Assembly (NCBI GenBank): GCA_963759055.1 | Contig: CAVWYD010000002.1 | Location: 222,801-286,800, forward strand | Length of the DNA: 64,000 nucleotides | Origin: Thiosocius sp963759055 | GTDB taxonomy: Bacteria; Pseudomonadota; Gammaproteobacteria; Chromatiales; Chromatiaceae | Direction: 5' to 3' | Shown: positions 27,490-36,725 of the stretch, in pieces | Layout of the letters: each line of letters begins with the position of its first letter | Numbering within the stretch: position 1 is the stretch's first letter | Made by a program: the position numbers and the translations under genes | Notes under the pieces: generated by a model | What the model saw: only the letters and a program-made list of their open reading frames with translations | Told to the model about the DNA's origin: nothing | The model's database searches: none

Positions 27490-27840
27490 GGTGATCTCGT
27501 GCTCCTCAATCTCAGTTAAGTATCCCGACATGTCGTGAGCGCAGGCCCATAGGTGCCGGTGATGGTTTTCAGAATCGCCCGTCAGCCGACCAGTCGGCAT
27601 ATTGCAGCGCCTCCGGCGAACGTTTTTTGTGCGCGGCTGTCTGGATAGACCATTGGCACCGGCAAGAAGTCACATTTTTGCAACCATCAAGTCACATTAT
27701 TGAAACGTCGAAGTTGCCTTTCGCCTGAGAATTCAGCCTGCGATGGAAGATGATATTTAATATAAAACAATAAGTTGAATGACAAAAATGCGTTCACCGT
27801 CCGCGCTCAACTACTGCCACGGGATCGGCGGTGCGAGGGC
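27490..27840. other. 351-bp upstream region of ppk2 with direct repeats
   Basis: No gene seen. It contains the GTCTGGATAGAC...AAGTCACATT block at 27639-27676 shared with the Na/Pi gene upstream region, and a second AAGTCACATT at 27689-27698, exactly 22 bp after the first (27667-27676). The rest (27740-27790) is AT-rich. The spacing of two helical turns would suit cooperative binding of an activator. Confidence 0.45.
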
Positions 27841-28935
27841 CTACCGCGCATCAAGGCTTAGCCCCTCAGCGTCTGATTCAAACGGCTCGCACAGGATGCC
27901 TCGTACCCTGCTACGCAGTTCATCGGACTCAGTTTTTGTATTGATGAAATCCATATCCAAAGCCCCGCGCGATGTCACGCGAAACACGGTTGCGCCCAAT
28001 CCGTTACGGCTCACGTTCGTATCATTTCCTATCATTCGGATATTGGGAATCCACTCTGCGAACTCGTGGTCTGCCTGCGTACCAGAACGCCGCGGCTTGT
28101 GCCCGTGAACAACAATGCCGATGTTCAATTTTTCAAGAATTTCGCCGACGAGTTTGCCTCGTTTCCTGTAATAACGATTCGCATCCGCCACATCGTAAAG
28201 CAAATGGTTTGTTTTCTGACTTTTCTTCACGTAAGCGTACTGCCTCATGGCATTGGTCGATATGAACGATTTTTTGTAATGATCGTGGTTAAACCTGTTG
28301 GGATCTTTCCCCGTCACCTCTTTGAAATGAAGCAATGTCTGCAGGAATTCGAGCGTTGGATAGCCATGTATAAGCAGGGCGGGCCCAACGATATGAAACA
28401 AGTCCAGACTCTCAATGAAATCATTGAGCATTTGGCTTTCCTGCAAGTCCAGTCCGTATCTTTCACCGGCCCTCATCCGTTGCCAGATTTCCTGCTCATG
28501 ATTCCCGGCAATCAGTTTGACGTAACACCCTTTCCTGACTGCTTTCTGCCGAAGTGATTGCCAGTATTGAACAACGGAAACGTCTGGATTCTTCTTGTCT
28601 ACATAGTCCCCTGTATGAAATATGGTGACACCTTCCAGATCGTCACTGAATTCGTCCCCCTCATTGGTAATTCCGGCAAAACGCAAGGTGGTTTTGACTG
28701 AATTCACGTCATTGTCGGTATCTGACATCACGATACATCGGACGGAAAAAGCTCGCCGATCATTAGATTCTTCGAGTTCATTCGACTTAACATCTTCAGT
28801 CTCTTCTCTATGAGCCCCGAAGATTCCAGCGATACTGCTCAGCACCCCCTCGAACCACGCGGCAAACCCTTTTCCTGAGAATCTGGATTGACGCTCCCTG
28901 ACAGCCTGAATACCCTCTTTTTTTTGAAGTGGCAT
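27841..28935 (-). CDS. metallophosphoesterase
   Basis: 364-residue calcineurin-like phosphoesterase. The metal motifs are VMSDTDND (Asp at the DxH position, His replaced by Asp), FHTGDYVDKK (GDxxD), IAGNHEQEIW (GNHE) and IVVHGHKPRR (GHxx). The first 65 residues are a non-conserved charged leader. Lower GC and looser codon use than its neighbours (many AAA, TTT, GAT) suggest acquisition. No ribosome site is obvious at 28935. Substrate cannot be told; the neighbourhood is phosphorus metabolism. Confidence 0.82.
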   Translation of the reverse strand: MPLQKKEGIQAVRERQSRFSGKGFAAWFEGVLSSIAGIFGAHREETEDVKSNELEESNDRRAFSVRCIVMSDTDNDVNSVKTTLRFAGITNEGDEFSDDLEGVTIFHTGDYVDKKNPDVSVVQYWQSLRQKAVRKGCYVKLIAGNHEQEIWQRMRAGERYGLDLQESQMLNDFIESLDLFHIVGPALLIHGYPTLEFLQTLLHFKEVTGKDPNRFNHDHYKKSFISTNAMRQYAYVKKSQKTNHLLYDVADANRYYRKRGKLVGEILEKLNIGIVVHGHKPRRSGTQADHEFAEWIPNIRMIGNDTNVSRNGLGATVFRVTSRGALDMDFINTKTESDELRSRVRGILCEPFESDAEGLSLDAR

Positions 28936-29048
28936 TTTTTAAGGCGCTAACGGTAAAAAAAACATACACAGGCCATTAGGTATAAAAATACTCCGAAAAC
29001 ATACACCAGGTGTCGACATGCTAAGGATAAACGCCAAGCAGATCTTTT

Positions 29049-30419
29049 CTACGGGCTCACCGCCGGAACATCGCCTTGCTTGATCGCGTCAACCAAGCGA
29101 TCGTAGTCGCGTTCGGACTGATCGGCATAGGCCCGCGCAAACGCGACGATCGCCTCGACGAATGAGCCGCCCTCACTACCGAGGTAGCCACTCAGGAGTG
29201 CCGGATCGACCGAGCGCGCATGCGCGCGTGCCAGCGTTTCGCCGCACAATGACATGCTGGCCTCGAAGACGTAGGCGTTATCGGCGGGGCTCGTCTGCCC
29301 CTTCATATCGCGCAGCTGCCGAACATAGAAATCCCCCTGCGCAAAAGGCGCCCAGCCGAGGAAAGGATCGCTGATCGCCTGCATGAGCCGTTGACCGACA
29401 ACGACACGCTGCCCGTGCCACTGATGTCCGCTGCGCCCGACATAAGGCGTCAGTACTGAGGAGACCGCCTGTTTCACCTGAATGAGCAGCGGGTCCGGAT
29501 CCCCACGCCCCTGCAGCAGAATCATGTAGGCACGCAATCCCACGCTGCCAACGCCGACCACCCTGCGCGCAGCATCCTGAAATGAGTATTTCTCGAGAAC
29601 GTGACGCCGATTATCCTGCAAGGTTGCGCGGTAGCTCTTGAACAGCGACTGCATGCGCTCGAGTTCCTCGTCCGGCAGGCGCGTAACAAGGGGCGGATTC
29701 TCGATGAATCGCTGCTGCCCATCCTGGGTGGTCACTTCTTTCTGAAAGATCTGAAGATGGGTACGTTTTCGCGCCTTTTCTACGATACCGCGTAAAGCAT
29801 CGGCGAAACGGGGATCCTCTGTCTCTTCGATCAGTTGCGAAGACTCCGTGTGCGCAAAGTGGATCTCCAGCGTGGTCATCTGTGACAGGCGATGAAGAGT
29901 CGTGGAATAGCGGTGGACTGCAAGGCGAACCGAGTCCAGACCCACCTCGTCCCCCCACCCTTGGTTTCGGGCGGCGAGCATGACGCTCACCGCCATCCGC
30001 TTGACGTCATACTCCCAGGGGGCAGGCAGGGTCTCGTCGAAATCGTTGATGTCAAACACCAGCCGCCTTTCCGGTGAGGCGTAGGCACCGAAATTATCGA
30101 CGTGCGCGTCACCGCATGTCTGGACATGGACACCCGAAGCCGGCGTTCGCGCCAGGTCCCAGGCCATGACCGCGGCCGCCCCCCGAAAGAAGGCAAAAGG
30201 CGACGCGGCCATACGGCCGTACCGAATCGGGACAAGCTCACCGACCCGATCGCCCTCCTGACGGCGCAGGATATCCACCGGGTCGGGCCGTTTCGGGTCG
30301 GGCACCCACAGAGCATGACCCTGTCGGGAGGCACGCTCACGAAGCGAACGGCCCAGCGACCGCAACTCCGGTCGCGTCTGCTCTCCTTCATCGAATAAGC
30401 ATGATGATTTCACGTTCAC
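29049..30419 (-). CDS. DUF2252 protein
   Basis: 456-residue cytoplasmic protein with the DUF2252 hallmarks: LVPIRYGRMAASPFAFFRGA, TCGDAHVDNFGAYASPERR and FDINDFDETLPAPWEYDVKR, reminiscent of the catalytic segment of kinase-like phosphotransferases. Function of the family is not established. Start is GTG at 30419 or the next GTG at 30413, which sits better behind GGAG. Stands alone. Confidence 0.88.
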   Translation of the reverse strand: MNVKSSCLFDEGEQTRPELRSLGRSLRERASRQGHALWVPDPKRPDPVDILRRQEGDRVGELVPIRYGRMAASPFAFFRGAAAVMAWDLARTPASGVHVQTCGDAHVDNFGAYASPERRLVFDINDFDETLPAPWEYDVKRMAVSVMLAARNQGWGDEVGLDSVRLAVHRYSTTLHRLSQMTTLEIHFAHTESSQLIEETEDPRFADALRGIVEKARKRTHLQIFQKEVTTQDGQQRFIENPPLVTRLPDEELERMQSLFKSYRATLQDNRRHVLEKYSFQDAARRVVGVGSVGLRAYMILLQGRGDPDPLLIQVKQAVSSVLTPYVGRSGHQWHGQRVVVGQRLMQAISDPFLGWAPFAQGDFYVRQLRDMKGQTSPADNAYVFEASMSLCGETLARAHARSVDPALLSGYLGSEGGSFVEAIVAFARAYADQSERDYDRLVDAIKQGDVPAVSP

Positions 30420-30916
30420 TCCATGAGTATCAGCAATTCGGCGCCATGGAGAAATATCCCTCTCTCTGCAACCCCCGTCCGAGGGATTTGGTTGACGGTG
30501 CCAAGGTGGTGGGTGACAGTCGAGGACACAGTTAGGATCATAGTTGAATTCGCGTTAAGTTTGGCGCTACCGGTTCGCATGGATCGCATCTTCCGATTCC
30601 TTCATGCAACATGCGGGTTATAAGGGTCTCGGTAAACAAGGCGTTGAGCTGATGATGAGTCTAGTGACCTGGCTGGGGATCGTGTTCTGCGTCAGCCAGT
30701 CGGCCAATTCCCCCGCCATGCCAAGAAGGTGGCCTCGCTGCTGACACCTCGCTGAACCTCGACATGGCCTTTGACCCGTATCGATATTGCCATCGTCCGA
30801 TCCTGGTGCTCAGCGAAGCAGAACCGCAAAGATCGGCGCAAGGGCCTGGCATATCACGTGCACCCAGCGCAATAACTTGACCGGGCGGGGCAACATGAAC
30901 CTAATGAGGTGGTGCG
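30420..30916. other. 497-bp intergenic region before potassium channel gene
   Basis: Apart from a possible DUF21 gene remnant at 30652-30750 (separate entry) I see no gene here. A GAGGTGG ribosome site for the channel is at 30905-30911. Promoters for the divergent DUF2252 and channel genes must be inside. Confidence 0.5.
30652..30750 (+). pseudogene. possible remnant of a DUF21 (CNNM-type) transporter gene
   Basis: An ATG at 30652 reads MMSLVTWLGIVFCVSQSA, strikingly like the start of DUF21-CBS transporters (which continue MFSGLNLA), then leaves the family pattern; another frame shortly after reads HAKKVASLL, like the AxKVLxLR segment that follows in that family. Stops come within 100 bp. 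This would be a badly deleted copy. Resemblance is from memory of the family and short, hence low confidence. Confidence 0.3.
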
Positions 30917-31843
30917 ATGCGAAAACGCATATTTGACATTCTCGATGGCTCGGTGGCTGGTGGCCTGGCCGGGCGCGTGGTCGCTATCATCCTGATTTTA
31001 CTGATTGTCACCAGCGCCTTCGCCAGCATCCTCGCCTCGATTCAGAGTCTTTACGCCGAATATCACGTCTGGTTCAATCGACTTGAAATCACGATGGTAA
31101 CGGCGTTCAGTATTGAATACGTGCTGCGCGTATGGTCTTGCGTGGAATCGCCCGACCCACGTTTTCATCAGCACCCATTGAAGGGGCGGCTACGTTACGC
31201 ACTGACACCCCTGCTTCTGATAGACCTCCTTGCCATCCTGCCGTTTTATCTCGGCCTGTGGATATCGGCCGACCTGATGTACCTGCGCGTGCTCCGTCTG
31301 TTCCGCCTGTTCAAGCTGACGCGCTATTCGCCGGCCATGGGTCTGATGTTGACGGTCCTACGTAAGGAGGCCAAGGCGTTCGGCGCCGCCATGTTCATCA
31401 TGCTGGTCGTACTCGTGTTCACTTCCAGCGGCATTTACCTGGTGGAAAATGAAGCCCAGCCGGAACAGTTCAGCAGCATCCCGGCCGCCATGTGGTGGGC
31501 GGTTGCCACCCTGACCACGGTCGGTTACGGCGATGTCACGCCGATCACGAATTGGGGAAAGGTGTTTGGCGCCTGCATCACTATCGTTGGCGTTGGCATG
31601 GTCGCACTACCCGCCGGCATACTCGCTTCGGCCTTCTCCAACGAACTGCGACTACGCCGCGAAAGGTATGCAACCCTGGTCGAAGCCGCCCTGCGTGATG
31701 GCGAAATCGACCACGAGGAGCAAAGTAGACTCGAGGAAACACGCCTTGACCTTGGCATCGACAGCAGTGACGCCGCTACAATCGAACAACGTGTTGAGAA
31801 GACCGCTGGAATCTGCCCGCACTGTGGCAAGCCCCTCGGTTAG
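30917..31843 (+). CDS. voltage-gated-type potassium channel
   Basis: 308-residue six-helix cation channel. S1-S4-like helices with a charged segment (LRVLRLFRLFKLTRYSPAM) precede the pore with the potassium selectivity filter TTVGYGDVTP. The cytoplasmic tail holds a short helical region and ends with a single CPHCGKPLG half zinc-ribbon, uncommon for bacterial Kv-type channels. It ends 6 bp before the convergent zntB-like gene. Confidence 0.9.
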   Translation: MRKRIFDILDGSVAGGLAGRVVAIILILLIVTSAFASILASIQSLYAEYHVWFNRLEITMVTAFSIEYVLRVWSCVESPDPRFHQHPLKGRLRYALTPLLLIDLLAILPFYLGLWISADLMYLRVLRLFRLFKLTRYSPAMGLMLTVLRKEAKAFGAAMFIMLVVLVFTSSGIYLVENEAQPEQFSSIPAAMWWAVATLTTVGYGDVTPITNWGKVFGACITIVGVGMVALPAGILASAFSNELRLRRERYATLVEAALRDGEIDHEEQSRLEETRLDLGIDSSDAATIEQRVEKTAGICPHCGKPLG

Positions 31844-31849
31844 CCCCGG

Positions 31850-32821
31850 TCAAAGCCACCGCCGCCAGCGGAACAATATGACCTGCAGCACAGTGATTAG
31901 AACAAGGATCAAGATCACGTCGACAAACCCCGATGGATTTTCGGCCAGCGGGATACCGCCAACGTTGATCCCAAACAGCCCCGTCAGGAAACCCAATGGA
32001 AGAAATATTGCGGCAACCACCGAAAGTACATACATTCGGGAATTGATCTGCTCGGATACCCGGTTGACCAGTTCTTCCTGGGTTACTGCGGCGCGTTCCC
32101 GCGCTGAATCCAGATCCTCGACATAACGCACCACCCTGTCGGCCTCCTCACGCAGATGCATCTGGTCCATATCGTTCAGCCAGGGGAGCTTTAGTTGTGT
32201 CAGGCGCGCCAGCGCCTCACGCTGAGGCGCCAGGTAACGGCGCAGACCAATGATCTCACGACGCAGGCGAGTCAACGCCGTGCGCAACTTGCCGCTCTCG
32301 GTTTCCAACACCTGGTCCTGAAGGTCATCCACCTTGTCGTCGACATCGCTGATCACGCCTGAAATCCGCGAGATCAGGCGGTCTGCAAGTTGTACGACAA
32401 AGTCGCCGACATCTGAAGGACCAGACCCCTGATCTATCGAGGCACGCAGATCCGCAATCGAAAGCAGGCGCCGCAGGCGCAGACTGACGATCCGTTTCTC
32501 TTCGATCCACAGGCGGATAGAGACCATGTCTTCCGGATCGGCACCAGGATTGAGATTGACACCGCGCAGGAAAAGCATAATCCCGTCACCTACCTGGACG
32601 CACCGCGGACGGGTACTTTCCGCAAGCAGCGACTCCGTGACCAACGGATCCAGGCCACTTTGTTCCTGCAGCCAGCGACGGCTATCGCTCGAATCGCGAT
32701 CCAGGTGGACCCAAAGTACACCATCATCCGGCTGCCAGGTCAGGATGCGGTCCCAGTCAAATGACTCTCCGCCCCCCTGGCCATTGAGCAAGTAAGCAGC
32801 TACCAAACCGTTTTCATGCAT
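31850..32821 (-). CDS. zntB: ZntB-type zinc transporter (CorA superfamily)
   Basis: 323-residue CorA-superfamily protein. The soluble domain begins MHENGLVAAYLLNGQGGGES and ends in two membrane helices around FGINVGGIPLAENPSG, the ZntB version of the GMN loop, with terminal FRWRRWL. ATG at 32821 has GGAG seven bases before it and matches the family start; in-frame codons extend to 32902. ZntB proteins move zinc and possibly other divalents. With CorA, MgtE and the CorC-like protein, the window encodes four divalent-ion transporters. Confidence 0.88.
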   Translation of the reverse strand: MHENGLVAAYLLNGQGGGESFDWDRILTWQPDDGVLWVHLDRDSSDSRRWLQEQSGLDPLVTESLLAESTRPRCVQVGDGIMLFLRGVNLNPGADPEDMVSIRLWIEEKRIVSLRLRRLLSIADLRASIDQGSGPSDVGDFVVQLADRLISRISGVISDVDDKVDDLQDQVLETESGKLRTALTRLRREIIGLRRYLAPQREALARLTQLKLPWLNDMDQMHLREEADRVVRYVEDLDSARERAAVTQEELVNRVSEQINSRMYVLSVVAAIFLPLGFLTGLFGINVGGIPLAENPSGFVDVILILVLITVLQVILFRWRRWL

Positions 32822-32898
32822 CCCAATGCTCCAACGATCCATTCTCTGCAAAGTTAAGGGTACCGCGGCTCTTGGTGCAAGGTGCTTTTGGCAAACCG

Positions 32899-33153
32899 TC
32901 ATTTGAAGCCCGGGTCAAAAGTGCCACCACCCCGCCCCATCGGTCCGAGCGCTCTGTGTTTTTCGGCCAGCGCGCAGGTGCCAATCAACACAACATTAAC
33001 TTGGTCGAAGCCGATGAGAGTAGCGCCCGAGATGTTAAAATGTGCGTTGTGGAAAATGGCTCCAGCAACATTGGCGCCGTGATACTTTAATAACCGGCCG
33101 GCTGCTTCTTGCTGGCACTCGGGGCAACGAAACGATATTGCTGATTTCGGCAA
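32899..33153 (-). CDS. possible small zinc-ribbon/pentapeptide-like protein
   Basis: 84-codon open frame just above zntB. It has one CPEC half-ribbon near the start and a short run resembling pentapeptide repeats (ANVAG-AIFHN-AHFNI-SGATL). Only three or four units are present and there is no convincing ribosome site, and it covers the upstream region of a divergent mscS gene. It may be a decayed fragment or chance. Reported because the repeat-like pattern is not typical of random frames. Confidence 0.25.
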   Translation of the reverse strand: MPKSAISFRCPECQQEAAGRLLKYHGANVAGAIFHNAHFNISGATLIGFDQVNVVLIGTCALAEKHRALGPMGRGGGTFDPGFK

Positions 33154-33164
33154 GGGATGGAGAA

Positions 33165-34934
33165 ATGAAGATCTCTTTGGTCAAGCTACTACCAATGGTG
33201 TTTCTCATTGGGCTCGGGGCGAGCTCTCTGGCAGCTGCCGAGCCACCCACTGGTACCGCCTCTCAGAATCCCGTTGAAAAAACTCAGCCCGCGGATGAAA
33301 ACCAGGAGAAGATTCAGAACATCCGGGAAACGATCGCGTCGCACACCACGGCCCTGGAACTCCTCAAGGAGGAAATTGTGCAGCTCAACGCCGACGTTGA
33401 GAAGGCGCAGAATGAGGAGCGTGCGGTGCTGCGCGACCAGCGTCGGCGTAAGCATGAAGAAGCCACGACCGGACTCGAAAGGCTGGTGAAGGGTATCAAT
33501 GAGTTGGAGTCCACCGGCCAGGACACGCGCGAAGCCCGTGAGGGGGCGGCAGCACATGCCCGTCAGGTTTCGGCCTGGCTCAAGGTCGACATCAACGATT
33601 CTCTGAACGTGCTTGCACTCCTCGACGAGCAGGTCAAGACAGCATCGGCAACCGACGCCCCGGAAATCAGGCAGCAGATCGCCAATGAGAGGCGGACGGT
33701 CGACGAGGCACTCGCCGCACTGCTGGACAACAGCGAACGCATGCAGTTGCTTGGTCTGGACAACGCGCCGGATCTGAAATATCTCGATGACACGCTCTCG
33801 CAACGCGCAGACAATCTGGTCGCACGTTTGCAATATCTTGTCCAACAGAGGGACGGTCTGAGTAAGCAGGTAGCCGGGGCCGGGGAGGAGGAAAAAAAGC
33901 GTCTGAAGGAGAAGGTTTCGTCACTGGACGGGCGCGTTCTGGAGACCGCAGATAACCTGAAAATCACCATCGACCTGATGAACGAGCGCAAGCTCGATGC
34001 CGCCGAATACAAGCAGATCCTCATTTCATCGACCGGCGAGATCACCAAGGACATTTTCGAGTCCGACGTGGCACTGGGACTGCTCAATCAGTGGCTGGAA
34101 GGTGGTAAGGAATGGCTGATAGATCAGGGTCCGCAATGGGTTTTCAAGCTGGTGATGTTTGTACTCATACTGATGGTCTTCTCGGCGCTGGGAAACATGG
34201 TGAAGAAGCTCGCCGGTCGTGCCCTGGCCTCATCGCGCCTGCGTGCCTCCAAGCTGCTGCAGGATCTGTTCGTGTCCATGGCGGGCAAGGCAATCTTCCT
34301 GATCGGTCTGCTGATCGCCCTGGCGCAGGTCGGCGTTCAGATCGGCCCGGTCCTCGCCGGGCTCGGCATCGTGGGTTTCATCATCGGATTCGCCCTGCAG
34401 GAGACCCTGTCCAACTTTGCCTCCGGCGTGATGATTTTGATCTATCGGCCATTTGACGTGGGTGATGCAATCGAGGCCGGTGGGGTGAGCGGCAAGGTAA
34501 AGCAGATGAGTCTCGTATCCACGACGATCACCACCTTCGACAACCAGCGCGTGATCGTCCCCAACAAAAAGATCTGGGGCGATGTCATTCGTAACATGAA
34601 TGCCGAGGAAAAACGCCGCGTAGATCTGGTCTTCGGTATCGGTTACGACGACGACATAGAGCTGGCCGACAAGGTGTTGCATGAAATCGTCGACAACTAC
34701 GAACTTGCACTGGATGACCCGGCACCGGTCATAAGACTGCACACCCTGGGAGAATCGTCCGTCGATTTCATCGTGCGCCCCTGGGTCAAGACGAGTGACT
34801 ACTGGACGGCCTACTGGGATATCACCAGGGCCGTGAAGAAGCGCTTCGATGAAGAGGGCATATCGATACCCTTTCCCCAGCAGGATATGCACATTTACCA
34901 TCATGGCGACGGACCCGCGAAATCCGCGCTTTGA
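33165..34934 (+). CDS. MscS-family channel with periplasmic coiled-coil domain
   Basis: 589-residue mechanosensitive channel from ATG at 33165, with GGATGGAG before it. A signal peptide (MKISLVKLLPMVFLIGLGAS...AAAE) leads to a helical, charged periplasmic domain of about 300 residues, a few membrane helices, then the MscS core: FIIGFALQETLSNFASGVMI, YRPFDVGDAIEAGGVSG and VIVPNKKIWGDVIRNM. The beta domain ends IPFPQQDMHIY. Third intact MscS-type gene of the window and a separate subfamily from those at 13526 and 35184. Confidence 0.9.
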   Translation: MKISLVKLLPMVFLIGLGASSLAAAEPPTGTASQNPVEKTQPADENQEKIQNIRETIASHTTALELLKEEIVQLNADVEKAQNEERAVLRDQRRRKHEEATTGLERLVKGINELESTGQDTREAREGAAAHARQVSAWLKVDINDSLNVLALLDEQVKTASATDAPEIRQQIANERRTVDEALAALLDNSERMQLLGLDNAPDLKYLDDTLSQRADNLVARLQYLVQQRDGLSKQVAGAGEEEKKRLKEKVSSLDGRVLETADNLKITIDLMNERKLDAAEYKQILISSTGEITKDIFESDVALGLLNQWLEGGKEWLIDQGPQWVFKLVMFVLILMVFSALGNMVKKLAGRALASSRLRASKLLQDLFVSMAGKAIFLIGLLIALAQVGVQIGPVLAGLGIVGFIIGFALQETLSNFASGVMILIYRPFDVGDAIEAGGVSGKVKQMSLVSTTITTFDNQRVIVPNKKIWGDVIRNMNAEEKRRVDLVFGIGYDDDIELADKVLHEIVDNYELALDDPAPVIRLHTLGESSVDFIVRPWVKTSDYWTAYWDITRAVKKRFDEEGISIPFPQQDMHIYHHGDGPAKSAL

Positions 34935-35183
34935 CCAGCCTATTTCCGCAATTCAAACCTCGATAGGGCTCGAACCGATTGAGTTTGCCATTTAATCAGG
35001 GGCCGTTTGTGAGGAGCTGCGAAGCCCGAAGCGGTACCAGAAGAGCTATATTTACTTCACGGATGAGCGCGCATTCGCCGGGCTGCGCGCAGCCAGATTC
35101 CGCAGGGCAGACAAACACAAGGCGATCGGGTTGGCCACAACTGCGCCAGTGGCAGGCCTTACGCGTTTCAGGACCGACAACTG

Positions 35184-36504
35184 ATGAACCCAGAATCCTT
35201 TGAGCTGCCCCCAGATATCGTCGAGCTGATTCACCTGGGGACGACGTATGTCAGCCAGCCGTGGTTCGCATACCAGATTCTTATCATCGTCCTGCTGTAC
35301 GTCACGGCGCGAATATCTGCATCCCGACTCGAGCCCCGCTTCGAAAAACGTGCGCGCGAAATCAAGGGTCATCCCGGCCTGCTTCGCTACATCGTGGCTG
35401 GTCTGAGGCGTCTGGATCTGATCCTTTACATTCTCATGCTGAGCGCCGCGCTGGCCGTGATGCGGGGTCTGACCTGGCCAAGCCGCAGCTACCTGATCTA
35501 TATCGCTCTTATTCTGGTCTTTGCCTGGCTGGTGATTTCAGTGCTTTCGCGTGCCGTCCGCAGCAGGACTTTGGGTCGCCTGCTCGCCGTTGGCGTCTGG
35601 AGCTATGTGGCGATATCGATCCTCGGCGTCAATGAGCAGGTGGCCGATTTCCTCGACAGCCTCAGCTTTTCGGCAGGGGAGCTGCGGATATCGGCGCTCC
35701 TGGTCTTGAAAGCAGCCGTGCTGATGAGCCTCACTCTCTGGCTGGCCGTTTCGTTGGGAAGCTTTCCTAGACAACCGCGTTCAGCGTTCCGAGGAACTGA
35801 CGCCTTCGCTGCGCGTGCTTATCGGCAAGCTGCTGAAAATTCTGCTGATCTCTGTGGCAGCGGTGGTTGCGTTGTCGGGTCTGGGTATCGACCTTACGGC
35901 CTTCACAGTTTTTTCCGGTGCGGTCGGCGTCGGTATTGGTTTTGGCCTGCGCGCGGTGGCATCCAACCTGATCTCCGGCATCATCATTCTGCTCGACCGC
36001 TCGATAAAACCCGGCGACACCATCTCCCTGGGCGAAACCTTCGGCTGGATCCGCGAGCTGCGAGCACGATTCGTTTCGGTCGTCACCCGTGACGGGCGCG
36101 AATACCTGATCCCGAACGAAGATTTTATTACGCGCGAGGTCATCAACTGGTCGTTTTCCGACGAGTTGGTGCGTCTCGACGTCGAATTCGGCGTGTCTTA
36201 CGACGCCGATGCGCATCAGGTCAGCGCACTGGCCATCGAGGCCGCGGCCTCCGTGGAGCGCGTGGTAGCGGCGAAGGCGCCGGTATGCTGGATGACCGCC
36301 TTCGGCGACTCCTCACTCAACTTCATCCTTCGCTTCTGGATCAACGATCCGCAAAACGGTCTGACCAATATCCGCGGCAAGGTGCTGCTGGCCTTGTGGG
36401 ACAAACTCAAGGAGCACGGCGTCGAAGTTCCCTACCCACATCGCGAGATCATCATGCGAACACCCGTAAAGGTCGAGCCCCCGGAAGCGAAAGCGCCGGA
36501 CTGA
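35184..36504 (+). CDS. MscS-family channel, single frameshift
   Basis: Mechanosensitive channel split by one extra base at about 35760-35772 (GGGAAGCTTTCC). The first frame gives about 195 residues with several membrane helices ending LAVSLGSF; the +1 frame resumes LDNRVQRSEEL and carries the core GVGIGFGLRAVASNLISGII, DRSIKPGDTISLG, LIPNEDFITREVINWSFSD and INDPQ to the stop at 36504. Rejoined it is about 440 residues and paralogous to the 13526 channel. Whether it is a true mutation or a base-call error cannot be decided here; the downstream half shows no further decay. Confidence 0.82.
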
Positions 36505-36506
36505 GC

Positions 36507-36550
36507 AACAATCAATTCATCCCTTTTTACGTGGTCCGAACCTCATGGTG
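36507..36550 (-). pseudogene. remnant of the 3' end of a nitrilase gene
   Basis: On the minus strand this stretch matches the last 41 bp of the intact nitrilase gene at 39278-40210 at about 36 of 41 positions (both end in codons for KGMN and a stop). Similarity ends at about 36550. The next 175 bp to maeB hold no gene. It sits just after an mscS gene end, as does the intact nitrilase end at 39.28 kb. Confidence 0.6.
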
Positions 36551-36725
36551 TTCCGTCAACTACTGCGTCGATTGCGATCTGTGCAAGGAGATACGCGGCA
36601 CGCAAGCCGACGGTGGGAACGCATGGCTGTCGTACTGTGACCTGATCTCACAGTTCAAGGCACAGGGGTCTGCAGCCGCGGTGCCGCAATCTGTACCCGG
36701 CAATGTCCGGCCCTGCTGAAACAAG

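Noticed and set aside
36555..36720. Cys-containing open frame between the nitrilase remnant and maeB
   Set aside because: It is the tail of an out-of-frame reading through the mscS gene and has no independent start or motif.
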